Source: Ustilaginoidea virens (taxonomy: Eukaryota > Ascomycota > Sordariomycetes > Hypocreales > Clavicipitaceae). Taken from it: 64,000 bases of DNA. Of the stretch, positions 45,577-55,840 are shown in pieces. The DNA lies in NCBI RefSeq assembly GCF_000687475.1, contig NC_057317.1:5642501-5706500 (forward strand), read 5' to 3'. The position numbers were made by a program, and so were the translations under genes. The notes beneath the pieces are model-generated. The model saw only the letters and a program-made list of their open reading frames with translations. It had not been told where the DNA came from and made no database searches. Each line of letters begins with the position of its first letter. The first letter of the stretch is position 1.

Positions 45577-46692
45577 TCAGACATTGACCGGCCTCTTTAC
45601 CCACCCTTCCACACGTATTACAGCCTTGTTGTGGTCGATGAAGGTCTCAAGGGCTTTATTGGGCGTTCCCTTGGTCATTATATCGGCGAGATTATCGTTC
45701 CCTTTCGTACTATGCTTTACAGCTTGGAAGCGATTGCGCTGCACATGATATACTTGCTCTATATAGAGCTGGTTATCGACCTGCCATTGAAGGCGCTTAT
45801 TCCATCTCGCGATATCTTTAAAATCAGGCTTTTGTTGTTGTGGTGTAATGGATAGGTCGAAAGATATATGCCTATTGGGATGGGCCGGGGCCTCTATCTT
45901 GTCGGGACGGGCCGGGGCATCTATCTTGTCAGGACGGTTATAACAGGCCAGGCCATCTATTCTGTCGGGACAGGCCGGGGCATCTATCTTATCAGGACGG
46001 TTATAACGGGCCGGGCCATTTATTCTGTCGGGATAGGCCGGGGCATCTATCTTGTCAGGACGGTTATAACGGGCCGGGCCATCTATTCTGTCGTGATAGG
46101 CCGCCGGGGCACCTATCTTGTCGTGACGGGCCGGGGCCTCTATCCTATCGGGACAGGCCGTCAGGGCACCTATCTTGTCAGGACAGGCCGCCGGGGCACC
46201 TATCTTGTCGGGACAGGCCGCCGGGGCATTTATCTTGTCAGGGCAGGCCGCCGGGGCACCTATCTTGTCGTGACGGGCCGGGGCCTCTATCCTGTTGGGA
46301 TAGGCCGCCGGGGCACCTATCTTATCGGGACAGGCCGCCGGGGCACCTATCTTGTCGTGACGGGCCGGGGCCTCTATCCTGTTGGGATAGGCCGCCGGGG
46401 CACCTATCTTGTCAGGGCAGGCCGCCGGGGCACCTATCTTGTCGTGGCGGGCCGGGGCCTCTATCCTGTCGGGACAGGCCGGGGCATCTATCTTGTCAGG
46501 ACAGGCCGCCGGGGCACCTATCTTGTCGTGGCGGGCCGGGGCCTCTATCCTGTCGGGATAGGATTGAGCCCTTTGTATTGTAAAGTCCCTAGGGGTTGAA
46601 GGGGCTTGTAAAGGTCTTCGCGAGGGTAATTGCAAGGGTAATTGTGAGGGTATCTGTGAGGGTATCCGTAAGGGTATTCGCATCATTTGCAT
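45577..46692 (-). CDS. Repeat-rich fused ORF of III-c (371 codons)
   Basis: Open from the ATG at 46692 to the stop at 45577. Residues 1-40 are Pro/Ser/Gln/Arg-rich. About residues 45-270 consist of some 23 short repeats alternating forms such as APARHDKIG and APAACPDKI, encoded by GC-rich units at about 45880-46570. About 270-320 match the end of the RT region (DIARWNKRLQWQVDNQ), and the last 40 residues match the RNase H tail (GNDNLADIMTKGTPNKALETF). The protease-to-RT and RNase H cores are deleted. It is in the same frame as the Gag ORF upstream, separated by one TAA. It cannot be an enzyme; a role as structural Gag extension or none at all is possible. Confidence 0.75.
   Translation of the reverse strand: MQMMRIPLRIPSQIPSQLPLQLPSRRPLQAPSTPRDFTIQRAQSYPDRIEAPARHDKIGAPAACPDKIDAPACPDRIEAPARHDKIGAPAACPDKIGAPAAYPNRIEAPARHDKIGAPAACPDKIGAPAAYPNRIEAPARHDKIGAPAACPDKINAPAACPDKIGAPAACPDKIGALTACPDRIEAPARHDKIGAPAAYHDRIDGPARYNRPDKIDAPAYPDRINGPARYNRPDKIDAPACPDRIDGLACYNRPDKIDAPARPDKIEAPAHPNRHISFDLSITPQQQKPDFKDIARWNKRLQWQVDNQLYIEQVYHVQRNRFQAVKHSTKGNDNLADIMTKGTPNKALETFIDHNKAVIRVEGWVKRPVNV
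45880..46570 (-). repeat. Coding minisatellite, about 23 units of 27-36 bp
   Basis: Units contain GGCCGGGGC or GGCCGCCGGGGCACC and TATCTTGTCGG on the plus strand, in higher-order groups. Both strands stay open through it, so the plus-strand frame at 45868-46599 is a by-product. The homologous array in Copia II has about eight units; III-a and III-b have one. Confidence 0.9.
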
Positions 46693-46695
46693 TTC

Positions 46696-47142
46696 TTATT
46701 CGGTATAGGCGATAGGGATTAAGGGTTTCCTTCGAGGGTTTAACCGAGATATAAAGGTCTTACGAGCTAATTGGCGGTCTATTTCTTTTTGAGGCCATTT
46801 AGGCATATCCTGTTGTTGGATGCAATTGATGAGGGTCTTGACTGCTGGGTAGCCGATGTAAATACCACGTTCCCGTAAGGTTATTCGTAATTCCTGTAGA
46901 AGCCGTTTGTTAATACGGTTAAATAGGTCCTCGGTCCACTCATCACAATCATCACGGAATTGTTCCCATAGATCATTATCTATCTCATCGCCTGTTGAGT
47001 AGTTATTGATAAGGTAGGCGATACGATTGTGTAACTGATCGTCTGTAGCATTAGTAGGGTCAACTTGGTCTATCGAATCGATCCAGTCTTTTGTGATGAT
47101 CTTAGCGAAAGGGTTGAGCTTTTCCGGTAGTGGTGCCTCCAT
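46696..47142 (-). CDS. Gag N-terminal protein of III-c (148 codons)
   Basis: ATG at 47142, stop TAA at 46696-46698. Acidic/amphipathic protein starting MEAPLPEKLNPFAK. It contains DDxWEQFRDDCDEW and NRINKRLLQELRITLRERGIYIGYP segments that align with the Gag N-termini of III-a (60528 leftwards), III-b and II. No zinc-knuckle is retained. It is intact, unlike all other Gag copies here. The in-frame TAA before the next ORF may be a RIP-type CAA change or a genuine end. Expected role is particle assembly, in trans or with helper Gag. Confidence 0.78.
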   Translation of the reverse strand: MEAPLPEKLNPFAKIITKDWIDSIDQVDPTNATDDQLHNRIAYLINNYSTGDEIDNDLWEQFRDDCDEWTEDLFNRINKRLLQELRITLRERGIYIGYPAVKTLINCIQQQDMPKWPQKEIDRQLARKTFISRLNPRRKPLIPIAYTE

Positions 47143-47718
47143 TGTGATATTGATAGAGGTAAGGATGAGGTGGAAAAGGCAGAGAGATAGGGAGCGTTTA
47201 GTGTAGGTATTGAAGGAAGTAATTGATGGAAGAAAGAAGGAAGTAATTAATGAAAAGAAGGAAGGAAGGAAGTAAGGAAGGAAGCAATAGTCGGGTAGGA
47301 TATTATAGGCGTTCCGGTTGCTTATTTGACTGTTGAATGTATCGGTAAATAGGTCCTTTACCGTAGATATTGTTGTTGCGGTTCAGAGTCGCTTGCGTAA
47401 GAACCTGCGTTTTGTGCCTACTAATGGTATCACGATAGATTTAGCGTTCCGTAGTTCCCGGCACAACCAAAGATATTGTGATATTCAGCGATCGTTACTG
47501 ACTGACACAATCAATCAGTGTGATGTTAGCGATTATTCCTCGTGATAGACGAGTAGGGAAGGTTAGACACAATCAATTTATCCCTTGGTCCGTAACATAT
47601 AAGCCGTTTTCGACTGAATTAGGCTAAATCACGTTCCTTATTAGCACGATCTTTTTAAATCGTCTCTTCTTGCTGGTCCTCGCTAATCTGTGAAGTGAAC
47701 TTCAACTTCACTGATCAG
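47143..47718 (-). promoter_or_regulatory. Copia III-c 5' leader
   Basis: Non-coding leader. It holds a GGAA/GAAGGAAGTAATT purine microsatellite (about 47209-47290), a TTAGCACGAT...ATCGTCTCTTC hairpin block (47641-47668) shared by position with families II and III, and a CTGATCAG palindrome (47711-47718) touching the LTR. Confidence 0.7.
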
Positions 47719-48059
47719 TGTTGGTTGCATCAAGGGGTACCCAGTTGTACGTAGGGTTGCGCGCGTGGTATCAAGTACCGTGAGGTCACCGGTCAAAGGT
47801 ATGATTACTTCTTTGATTATGACTATGACTAACTAAGAGGAAAGAAAGGAAGCAAAAGAGTAATTACACGATGTGGCCTTTTTGTGCGTGCCGTAGTCAC
47901 GTGCATCGGCGCGGTCGGGCCGGGCTGCCCGCGTGCCCTACCGGGCTCAGGGGCATAGGGGCAAAAGGGGCAAAAGTGGCCACATCGTGCGCAACGGGTG
48001 TGCGCGGCACATCCGTCGCAATGTGCCCAATTGGGCACCTTGCGACAGCGATTCCGACA
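47719..48059 (-). repeat. 5' LTR of Copia III-c (341 bp)
   Basis: Partner of 44953-45293, one visible difference. Followed by duplication ATATT. Confidence 0.95.
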
Positions 48060-48064
48060 ATATT

Positions 48065-48240
48065 GACTAATATTAAAGGTGATAAATCGGAATATATTGT
48101 GGGCCTATAATACTTCTATCTCTATATAGTCAGACTGTTCGAAAGGGGCTCTAGGGGTTATGATCTTCCCTTTCCGGCGTAATTGGCTAGTAAGCTATAG
48201 GTCGGCTTACTCTTTCGCGGTCAGGAAAGAGACGTTAATA
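48065..48240 (-). pseudogene. Copia III-a RT N-terminal segment
   Basis: Continuation of the III-a RT between III-c and Copia I-2. It aligns to 39840-40015 of III-b (region upstream of the KSRLIIQG block, including FKQSxQxKIEALQA-like sequence). It resumes at 55714. Confidence 0.82.
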
Positions 48241-48245
48241 ATAGT

Positions 48246-48949
48246 TGTTGCAAAATGGTGATTCAGAACACTGTTGGAAATGTACTGGATACCGACAGTG
48301 GCGTACAAGGCGTTGCAGAATAAAACAAGAGCTGGTTAAAGATTTAAAGCGCACAAGAGGTTGACCAGAGCAAAGATGTCAGGGAAATCTGATTCTAATT
48401 ATTGGTGACTATTCTAGCTAGAAAGAGGGAATTTTAGGCATATTTCTACCATCTTGAAAAAGTGGTTGAAAATAATGAAAAACCGCAAAAATAGCGAAAA
48501 ACCCGACGAAAAGTCGGTCTGCCCAATATCCTACCCAGTGCATACCCAACCAAGCCCAGTGGCTTATAGCGGTGTGCCGGATGCCCTATAACAGCCTGCC
48601 GTACGGGCCGGAAGCCCTATATCGGTCTGCCGTAAATGACCGGTGTAGCGGGTGACTGTATGTAGAAGGCCGAAAGTGCTGGTATTAGCAAGGTTTGCCC
48701 ATTTGGTAATCCCGTAGAAATGCGCCGCCTGTTGTGGGCCCTGTGGCCCGCTGTGACCGGCCGCTGTGGCCGGCTGTGGGGCGCTGTGCCGGTGCCGTGA
48801 CCGGCGCTGTGGCCCACTGTAATCGGCGTTGTGGGGCGCTGTGCCCCACCATAGCGCCTGGTATAGCCACCGCGATATCTCAACGCAGAAACGTCGTATG
48901 GTGGCGAGACCAGTACCAAAATACAGCTAAAAAGGCGCTGATTTCAACA
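48246..48949 (-). repeat. 3' LTR of Copia I-2 (704 bp)
   Basis: Starts TGTTGCAA and ends TTTCAACA. The polypurine tract complement CCCCTTCTGATT follows at 48950. Confidence 0.95.
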
Positions 48950-49024
48950 CCCCTTCTGATTAGCAATATGGCTAATCCTAGCGTTAGAATAAAAGAAAGA
49001 AGTCCCGTAAAAAAGAAGAAAAAA

Positions 49025-50750
49025 TTATAGGGATTGCAGCCCTAATAATTGCCGAAATATAGGGAATTTCGGGCTTGGGAGTGGTTTGGTAAGTCCATCC
49101 GCAGGCATATCTGTCGTGGGTAAATAAGATATTTTTACCAGGCTACCGTGGGCCTTCTCACGTATATACCGGAATTTAAGCAAGGTATGCTTAGTGCGGG
49201 CATGCTGATTTGGGTCATTTGCGTTAGAAATAGACCCTTGGTTATCGCAGTATAGTGGTATCGGGCGTTGAATATCGACCTGGATTTCTTTAAACAAATT
49301 AGATATCCATTCTACTTCGCGGAGCGCCTTAAGTATTGCATCAGACTCGGCTTCAAGCATTGATAAAACCACAGTCGAAGACCGTTTTAACCTCCAGCTA
49401 ATAGGCCCACTATTCAAGGTAGTAAGATAACCACCAGTGGACTTCGAAGTCAGCCGGCACCCAGCAAAATCGCTGTCAGAAAATGCAGCTAATACTACGG
49501 TAGCTTTAGCGGCTCGGTAATAAATGGCTATATTTGCCGTACCAGCTAAGTAGCGAAAAGCGCCCTTAGCAGCATTAAGCTGTATAGTGGAAGCCTGTTG
49601 CATATATCGTGACAGGTATTGCGTTGGAAAGGCAAGGTCAGGTCTTAATATCATCATCAACCACATCGCTATTCCTACTAGCTGCTAGAATAAGTGTTGA
49701 TTACTAGCATCTAGCGGCATATTACCAGCCTTAGACTCAGCGAGTATACCGGGCTGTAGTGGGATTAGATGCAGTCGTGCGTCCTTTAGGTTGAATTTCT
49801 TAAGGACTTCCGCAATAAATTGCGATTGGTGCAGCCATAACAGGCCCTTTTCTCTATCCCTAATAATCTGCACTCCTAGAAAGAAGGAGGCAGGTCCTCG
49901 GTCTTCTATAGCATAAACCTTATGGAACTTAGCCTTAAGCTGGTCAATATAGCTAAGGTCCGGACCGACAATTAAGCAGTCATCTACATAGGTCACAATA
50001 AAGGTATGCGTTCCTTTATTATAGAAGACGGCAGTATCAGAAAGTAACGGCTTAAAACCCTCTTGCACTAGAAGGTCTTTTAACCGTAACTGCCACTCGC
50101 GAGGGCCTTGTTTTAGCCTATACAAGGCTTTCTTTAACAGTATGACCTGTGATGCAGAGGGGTCATATCCAACCTTAGTAAGCAAGGCTAGAAGTCAACG
50201 ACGCTACTAGTCAGACCATAAGGCTGGGTTAGGTGAGAGTAGGCTTTCTGCAAATTCTAGAAAACCAGCTGGAATCTCTATATAAATCGTCTCCAGTAGT
50301 TCACTATTTAGAAAGGCACCAATAAAGTCGATCTGCTCTATTTCCCAATTGTTTACAGCAGTAAGAGCAAGGATAATCCTCTATATTGGTGGGATCGAAG
50401 TAGAGGTATAGGTCTCCGTAAAGTCTTGCCTAGATATCTGCATAAAGCCTTTGACAACTAATCGTGCCTTATATTTAACCGGGTTATTATTCGTATCTTT
50501 CTTAACGCGAAAAATAGGCCGGTTACGCAATATTTTCCTACTAATAGGAACACTAGTCTTAGGAATAGATTGGAAGATATTTAAATCGATTAATTGCTTG
50601 AATTCCGAAAATAAGGCCTTAACCCAGCTATCTTTTTGTGGGCTGTGTAAGACTTCCTTCCAGCTATTAGGCACACCTTCTGGGGCCTGTTTTGCAGCCT
50701 TAATCTTTGCTGCATAGTAAATATCGTATATTTGCTGGTAAAAAGCATAG
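49025..50750 (-). pseudogene. Copia I-2 RT and RNase H
   Basis: RNase H is open at 49025-49666 (213 codons; SDSDFAG, LEAESDAILKALREVEW, LYCDNQGSI, a KHTLLKFRYIREK tail and ADGLTKPL). The RT palm and thumb are open at 49685-50185, with YVDD intact at 49979-49990; these two parts are one frame split by a single TAG, probably from CAG. RT fingers are open at 50381-50674 (KARLVVKGFMQ). A few more stops lie at 50190-50380. All visible catalytic residues are kept, so a handful of C-to-T changes separates it from an active sequence. Confidence 0.92.
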
Positions 50751-51649
50751 GAAGGGGGGAAATCCTGTGTGGGAGCCTCTGGGGGGCTGCCTGGGTATCC
50801 GAAAATCTGGTCGTTTTTCGGCTGGGCGGGTGGGAAAGCACCCTATTGGTTAGTCTATGGGTCAGACTGTTGGTCAGACTGTTGGTCAGTCTGTAGGTCA
50901 AGTGACCTATAGTATCCGTAGCTTAGGATACCTTACACGTCTCGTATCTATGGCTGCATTCTTCCTCTAATTTTACCCCTAGTAGCCCTAACCTGGTATG
51001 GCTGAATAGGCACCTTTTCTGATACTCGAAATATTTTCTCCTACAGTCTCTCATTTAAGGCGATATCTAGACTCTCGAATTTCAGATATTCTAGTGTAGG
51101 CAGCGTTTTACTATGGCGAAATACTGCATTTACTAGGAAGCCGGGCGAAAAGGCAGAATCTGTTGTGTCGGAAAGTCGCAGAAAATCAGTATGTGTGGGG
51201 CTTTGAGATTCGGACTATTGAAAATTTATTGTGTGGGGCAAGTCAGAATTTTCACTTGTGTGGGTTATGCCCACTTTTGTGACGGATTCGGAAAATCTCT
51301 GTGGTTGAGATTCCTGGTGATGAGAGCTTTCTGTATTTCCTAGTATTTGCAGCCTTTTTGTATGGGAAAAAGGCGCATTTTCCTTAGCCGGTAAAAGCGG
51401 ACCGTCTTGCCTAAGCTGAAAAGCTGAGTTAGGCTGAAGCGATTTAGAATCGAAAGACGGCGAATTGCTGGGAAATGTTGCAGAGTGCTGTAGTGGGCTA
51501 ATTGGTAGGCCCACTAGTTATGGTGGATCCATGTGCTGTATTAGGCCTATTGGTTGTGGTGGGCCTGTGGGCTGTGTTGGATCCGTGGCCTGTGGTAGGC
51601 CTGTGCCCTCGGCTAAGCCTGAAATAAGCATATTTAGGCGAGGCGACTT
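50751..51649 (-). pseudogene. Copia I-2 linker between integrase and RT
   Basis: Low-complexity coding region, partly open (51215-51514). Includes the GTCAGACTGTTG tandem at about 50855-50900 and a GGCCCAYTGG/GGATCC-rich stretch at 51480-51600, which is Pro/Ser/Gln-rich on the minus strand. No domain recognised. Confidence 0.65.
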
Positions 51650-52700
51650 CTAAATAGGCTCTTCTAGAGCAATTTGGTCGATGTTTACCCCCTCTGAATT
51701 AGAAAGCGGTTGGAAATCAAAAGTGCCCTCTAGGCCACTTGAAATAGGGCCTATACCTTTATTTTGGTAGGTGAAAGTAATAAAAGAGGTCTTGGTGACG
51801 ACCTGGCGATATGGGATGTAGACGAGGTAGGTGCCGTTACCTAGCGTAGCTAGTAACCTACCTAACTCGGTCCAGGGGGCTAGCTTGTGGCTGATGACCC
51901 GTTTTTCTGGAGGGATTAGCACCTCTACAGCCGCACCAATAGCCCTAAAGCTAGTAAGGTCGGGTAGGTGGTAGTATATAATTTCCGGAAAGTCCTTCTT
52001 TAATTCCTCGAAAGGTGACGAGGAACGGTTTGAGACTACTATTAGATTTACTAAGGTAGTAATACTAAGAATCACTGTAGACCAAAGGTAAGAAGGTAAC
52101 CGAGACTAAAGCATAGTAGCTCTAAATCGGTCAACGATAACCTATATAGAGCGTTCTGCTAACCTATTTTGCTTATGAATATAAGGGGAAGAGGTTAAAA
52201 AATCTATGCCCTTAAGAGCTAGCTAGGCTGTAATAATATCGTTGATTTCCTTGCTACCATTATAGTGGAATTCAATAGCTGATTTGCCGTAGCGATTCCT
52301 AAGACCTTGGAAGAACCCCTGCAATACTGGGAATACCGTGGGTCCTTCCTTATTGGGTAGTAAGTGCACCTAACGGAAGCGTGATTTCCGGTCTACTAAG
52401 ATGAGGCAAATGGGGCGTTTATTGTATGGAAGAGGATTAATTTGGAAAATATCACCCTCTATAATATCCAAACAATGCATAGGGTTTGGTATAGCCCTTG
52501 ATGTAAAACGCCGAACTGATTTTGCCCTTTTACAGGCGATGCAGTTGAAGTCAGAATCCTTTACCTTACTGAGATCAGGTAACCCTATGGTTGATGCACA
52601 GGTTTTCTTTAGAAGTTGGATTCCGATGTGCCTAAGCCGGATATGCTAAAGTCCGGCTAGTAATAGCAGCTTTTGATATTCTGTATCAGCTGCTGGGGCT
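51650..52700 (-). pseudogene. Copia I-2 integrase
   Basis: HHCC zinc-binding region at about 52530-52650 (RLRHIGIQLLKKT ... CIACKRAK), then the core with GDIFQINPLPYNKRPICLILVDRKSRFR at about 52370-52470 and a FHYNGSKEI segment near 52255-52275. The C-terminal part is open at 51650-52075. Some TAA/TAG stops interrupt the second half of the core. Confidence 0.87.
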
Positions 52701-53176
52701 GGGTCGAGGGTGACCGGGGCCCTCTATGGTGGTTGGGCTGTATTAGGAATAGCAGCCTCTGTTGGTACCACCGAAAAACCAGGACTAGCTGGTGGGTTAG
52801 CTTGCGAATTAGCTAGTGGAAGTGGAAGGTCTGAGTCAGCTGGTAGGGTAGGTAAATCCTCTAGCAGGGGATATTCCTCGTATTCTTCTGGGTTGGCTGG
52901 GGCGGGTATTTCGACCGAGATGTTATGTGAAGCCGGGTGATTTTTGCTGGAATGGTGTAAAAACGGCGAATCTACCCCTTTCTGTTGTAAAAAGAAGCTA
53001 TACTTCTTAAAATTAAGAAGCCTAATACACTTATTGTTGCTGTTAACTAGGCTTTGGCCCTGAATACTGCTACGATTCAGATAGTGTTTAATGCCGCTAA
53101 AGATGTTAATGTCAAAAGCTGGTATGAAGAGGGCGTTGGTCAGCTCTAAGGTGCCCTACTGAGGTGGGTTGGTAGC

Positions 53177-53480
53177 CTATAGCACGGTAAAGCGCGCTAT
53201 GCCCCACCCACTGGGCTTAATTGGGCCACTACCTGTGCTGATAACTGGTCTATTTCCGGTATAGTATTGGAAGTAGGTGAAATGCTTTTTATCGTTAATA
53301 ATATGCACCGTAGAACTAGTATCGTAAAGTAAAGAATCTGTTAGCGTTTTCCCACCGGATTGTGCACTATAGCTAGTAGCTAGAAATTGCATATATTCGC
53401 GGTCCTAGAAGGAAGAATAGGCTGTCTCACTAGGTGTAAGACTTAGAGTGTTATAATTCCTTAGTACGAAGGAATCAACA
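53177..53480 (-). pseudogene. Copia I-2 protease
   Basis: Open at 53177-53392. It carries LLYDTSSTVHIINDKKHF, corresponding to the D-(S/T)-G-A/C active-site region of Copia proteases with Gly replaced by Ser (G-to-A). It lies between gag and integrase as expected. Between it and integrase (52700-53176) the frame is readable but has no motif. Confidence 0.8.
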
Positions 53481-54703
53481 GTCTTTTCGTCGGTCTTTTG
53501 TGGGGTATCTACTTTATTAGCTGAATCTTTCTTTTCTTTCTTTTTCTTATTTTCCGGCTTGCCTTATGTGGCTGAAGAAGACCCTTATTATTGGGTAGAA
53601 GAAGACCCCTGTTTCTTTTTATTGGCATTGGTGGTAGTGTTTTTACCACCCTTGCTAGTGTTGTTACTAGCTGGCTTGCTACTGTTGTTAGTAGCGGCAC
53701 CCTTGACCTTTGCGAGGTGGGTAGTAGCCCTTGCTACTGATGACCCTTTAATGCGTTGTTCTTCCAGTAAATCAACTATATAAAATTGCAGGTTAATATT
53801 TAATGTATTTCCCTGAGTATAGGCGATTCTCATCATTATGCGGTGCCGTTCTGCCCACTAAAAAAAGACCCCTTCTACAGTATATAAATACTGGCTAATT
53901 TAGTCGAAAGGTTGTATGTGGGAGCCTAAAATTTGCAGCCTGGATAGGTAGCTATTAAAGGAGGCGTTGAAAGATTCCAAGGTACCCTTATAGCCTGTAA
54001 AATTTAGTTGATGGAAGGCAGGGTATAGGTGGGTCCGCTGTACGTCTGATGAGTGAGAATACTATTTAGTGAGTAACGTAAAGGCTGACTCTAGGTCAGT
54101 ACACCAGTTGATAGCGGCAGTTGGTCCTTCTATGCAATTATTCTTAATAAGTAATAGTAAAAGTGCTTGCTCTGAATCGTTGAATTTGCTAGCAATAGAA
54201 GGTTCTTCGATAAATTTAGCGATATTAAGTGCCCTAAGTTGAATCATAAGGGCCTGTTTCTATTGGTCGAAATTAGATGCCCCCCTTAGCTTTTGGGATT
54301 CCTGGAATCCATTGGCTGTTTTGGCTAGTTCCTTGATAGCTATAGCGCTGATTTGGCTGCTAATGCTGGATGGAACCGGCAGGGGTTGCTGCTGGGCTTT
54401 GGGTAGTAATGGTGGGTTATTTCCTTTACCTACAGGGGTTTGAAAGGTATCCATATCCATTATATCCTAGGATGGTAGGCTAGTAGTAGGCTTGATTAGT
54501 CTGTCTACTAAAGTGCCTACCTTATCAGCCAAAAAATCGATTTTAGAGTTCATTCGATTAAATTTATGACTAAATTCTTTTCTTATTTCCTATTGGTCTT
54601 CCCTGAGCTGGGCAATTTCCTATTTATTATCAGATTCTTCTACCTTTGCTATATCAGGGACTTGGTAGCCTAGGTTATTGGCAGGAACGTTCTGACTGGC
54701 TAT
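53481..54703 (-). pseudogene. Copia I-2 gag
   Basis: Open parts are 54260-54460, 54062-54247, 53588-53836 and 53509-53700. The original start (MASQNVP in I-1) is altered here to ATA at 54701-54703. The N-terminal half has a likely coiled-coil stretch (KFNRMNSKIDFLADKVGTLVDRL, about 54480-54580). The C-terminal part is Asn/Ser/Lys-rich with a basic run. No CCHC knuckle was found, unlike families II/III. Confidence 0.82.
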
Positions 54704-54992
54704 TGTAGGAAGAGAAAAGGTGCCGGAAAGTCTTAAAAATGCGAAGAAAATCAAGACTAAAAATCTAGATAAAACTAGAAGAAAGCTGCGTTAAGGAATA
54801 ACCTTAGAAAATCCTATTGCAAAAAGGATGTGTTGCAGCTTGGTGTGGTAGCTGGGTTCCTAAATCTAGGATGATCAGTCCTTTACTGCAGATAGTAATA
54901 TCGTTAGTTAGATTCCTGGGAGGTTAGCTGCTAAATGCGTTAAAATCCTAAGTTAGCGTAAAAAAGTCTTAAGCTGGAAGCCTTAAGACACC

Positions 54993-55004
54993 GGGCTCAT
55001 AACC
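54993..55004 (-). promoter_or_regulatory. Primer-binding site of Copia I-2, half-tRNA iMet type
   Basis: Minus strand GGTTATGAGCCC directly after the 5' LTR, identical to 27090-27101 and complementary to the initiator tRNA-Met anticodon arm. It is unmutated although it contains RIP-susceptible dinucleotides. Confidence 0.85.
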
Positions 55005-55708
55005 TGTTGCAAAATGGTGATTCAGAATACTGTTGGAAATGTACTGGATACCGATAGTGGCGTACAAGGCGTTGCAGAATAAAACAAGAGCTGGTTAAAG
55101 ATTTAAAGCGCACAAGAGGTTGACCAGAGCAAAGATGTCAGGGAAATCTGATTCTAATTGTTGGTGACTATTCTAGCTAGAAAGAGGGAATTTTGGGCAT
55201 ATTTCTACCATCTTGAAAAAGTGGTTGAAAATAATGAAAAACCGCAAAAATAGCGAAAAACCCGACGAAAAGTCGGTCTGCCCAATATCCTACCCAGTGC
55301 ATACCCAACCAAGCCCAGTGGCTTATAGCGGTGTGCCGGATGCCCTATAACAGCCTGCCGTACGGGCCGGAAGCCCTATATCGGTCTGCCGTAAATGACC
55401 GGTGTAGCGGGTGACTGTATGTAGAAGGCCGAAAGTGCTGGTATTAGCAAGGTTTGCCCATTTGGTAATCCCGTAGAAATGCGCCGCCTGTTGTGGGCCC
55501 TGTGGCCCGCTGTGACCGGCCGCTGTGGCCGGCTGTGGGGCGCTGTGCCGGTGCCGTGACCGGCGCTGTGGCCCACTGTAATCGGCGTTGTGGGGCGCTG
55601 TGCCCCACCATAGCGCCTGGTATAGCCACCGCGATATCTCAACGCAGAAACGTCGTATGGTGGCGAGACCAGTACCAAAATACAGCTAAAAAGGCGCTGA
55701 TTTCAACA
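55005..55708 (-). repeat. 5' LTR of Copia I-2 (704 bp)
   Basis: Partner of 48246-48949; visible differences are C/T transitions. Followed by ATAGT. Confidence 0.96.
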
Positions 55709-55713
55709 ATAGT

Positions 55714-55835
55714 GTTAGAAGCTATAGTATTAACGAGAGCTTCTTCTTAGTCTTCGTTGATTATGATGTCGGATACTACCCTTGCTAGTGATGGTGATAG
55801 TGGCCTGGCTTGATTAGATCCAGTGGCTGGCGATG
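55714..55835 (-). pseudogene. Copia III-a linker fragment
   Basis: Aligns with 40015-40130 of III-b (integrase-RT linker). Lies between Copia I-2 and the solo LTR. Confidence 0.8.
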
Positions 55836-55840
55836 GATAT

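Larger units (their letters stand above)
44953..48059 (-). mobile_element. Non-autonomous Copia III derivative, III-c (3107 bp)
   Basis: 341-bp LTRs (44953-45293 and 47719-48059); target duplication ATATT (44948-44952 and 48060-48064). The LTRs differ at only one base that I can see (CAC/CAT near 45188 and 47955), so this is one of the youngest insertions. The interior (2425 bp) keeps the leader, the Gag N-terminus, a large repeat tract and the tail of RNase H, and lacks zinc-knuckle, protease, integrase, RT and the RNase H core. Mobilisation by full-length family III or II proteins is inferred. Confidence 0.92.
48246..55708 (-). mobile_element. Ty1/Copia family I, complete copy I-2
   Basis: 7463 bp; 704-bp LTRs (48246-48949 and 55005-55708); target duplication ATAGT (48241-48245 and 55709-55713). 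It is about 7.46 kb against about 7.52 kb for I-1 without its insert; each LTR lacks 10 bp (a CCCAACCGTG unit) found in I-1. It is less RIP-damaged than I-1 and the least damaged full-length element in the window. Confidence 0.96.

Noticed and set aside
45880..46570. CRISPR-like spaced repeats
   Set aside because: Units are contiguous coding repeats without unique spacers, inside a eukaryotic retrotransposon.
45868..46599. 243-codon plus-strand ORF opposite the III-c repeat
   Set aside because: It consists only of the reverse reading of the minisatellite. The minus frame has non-repeat ends homologous to RT and RNase H, so the plus frame is a by-product of GC-rich repeats.
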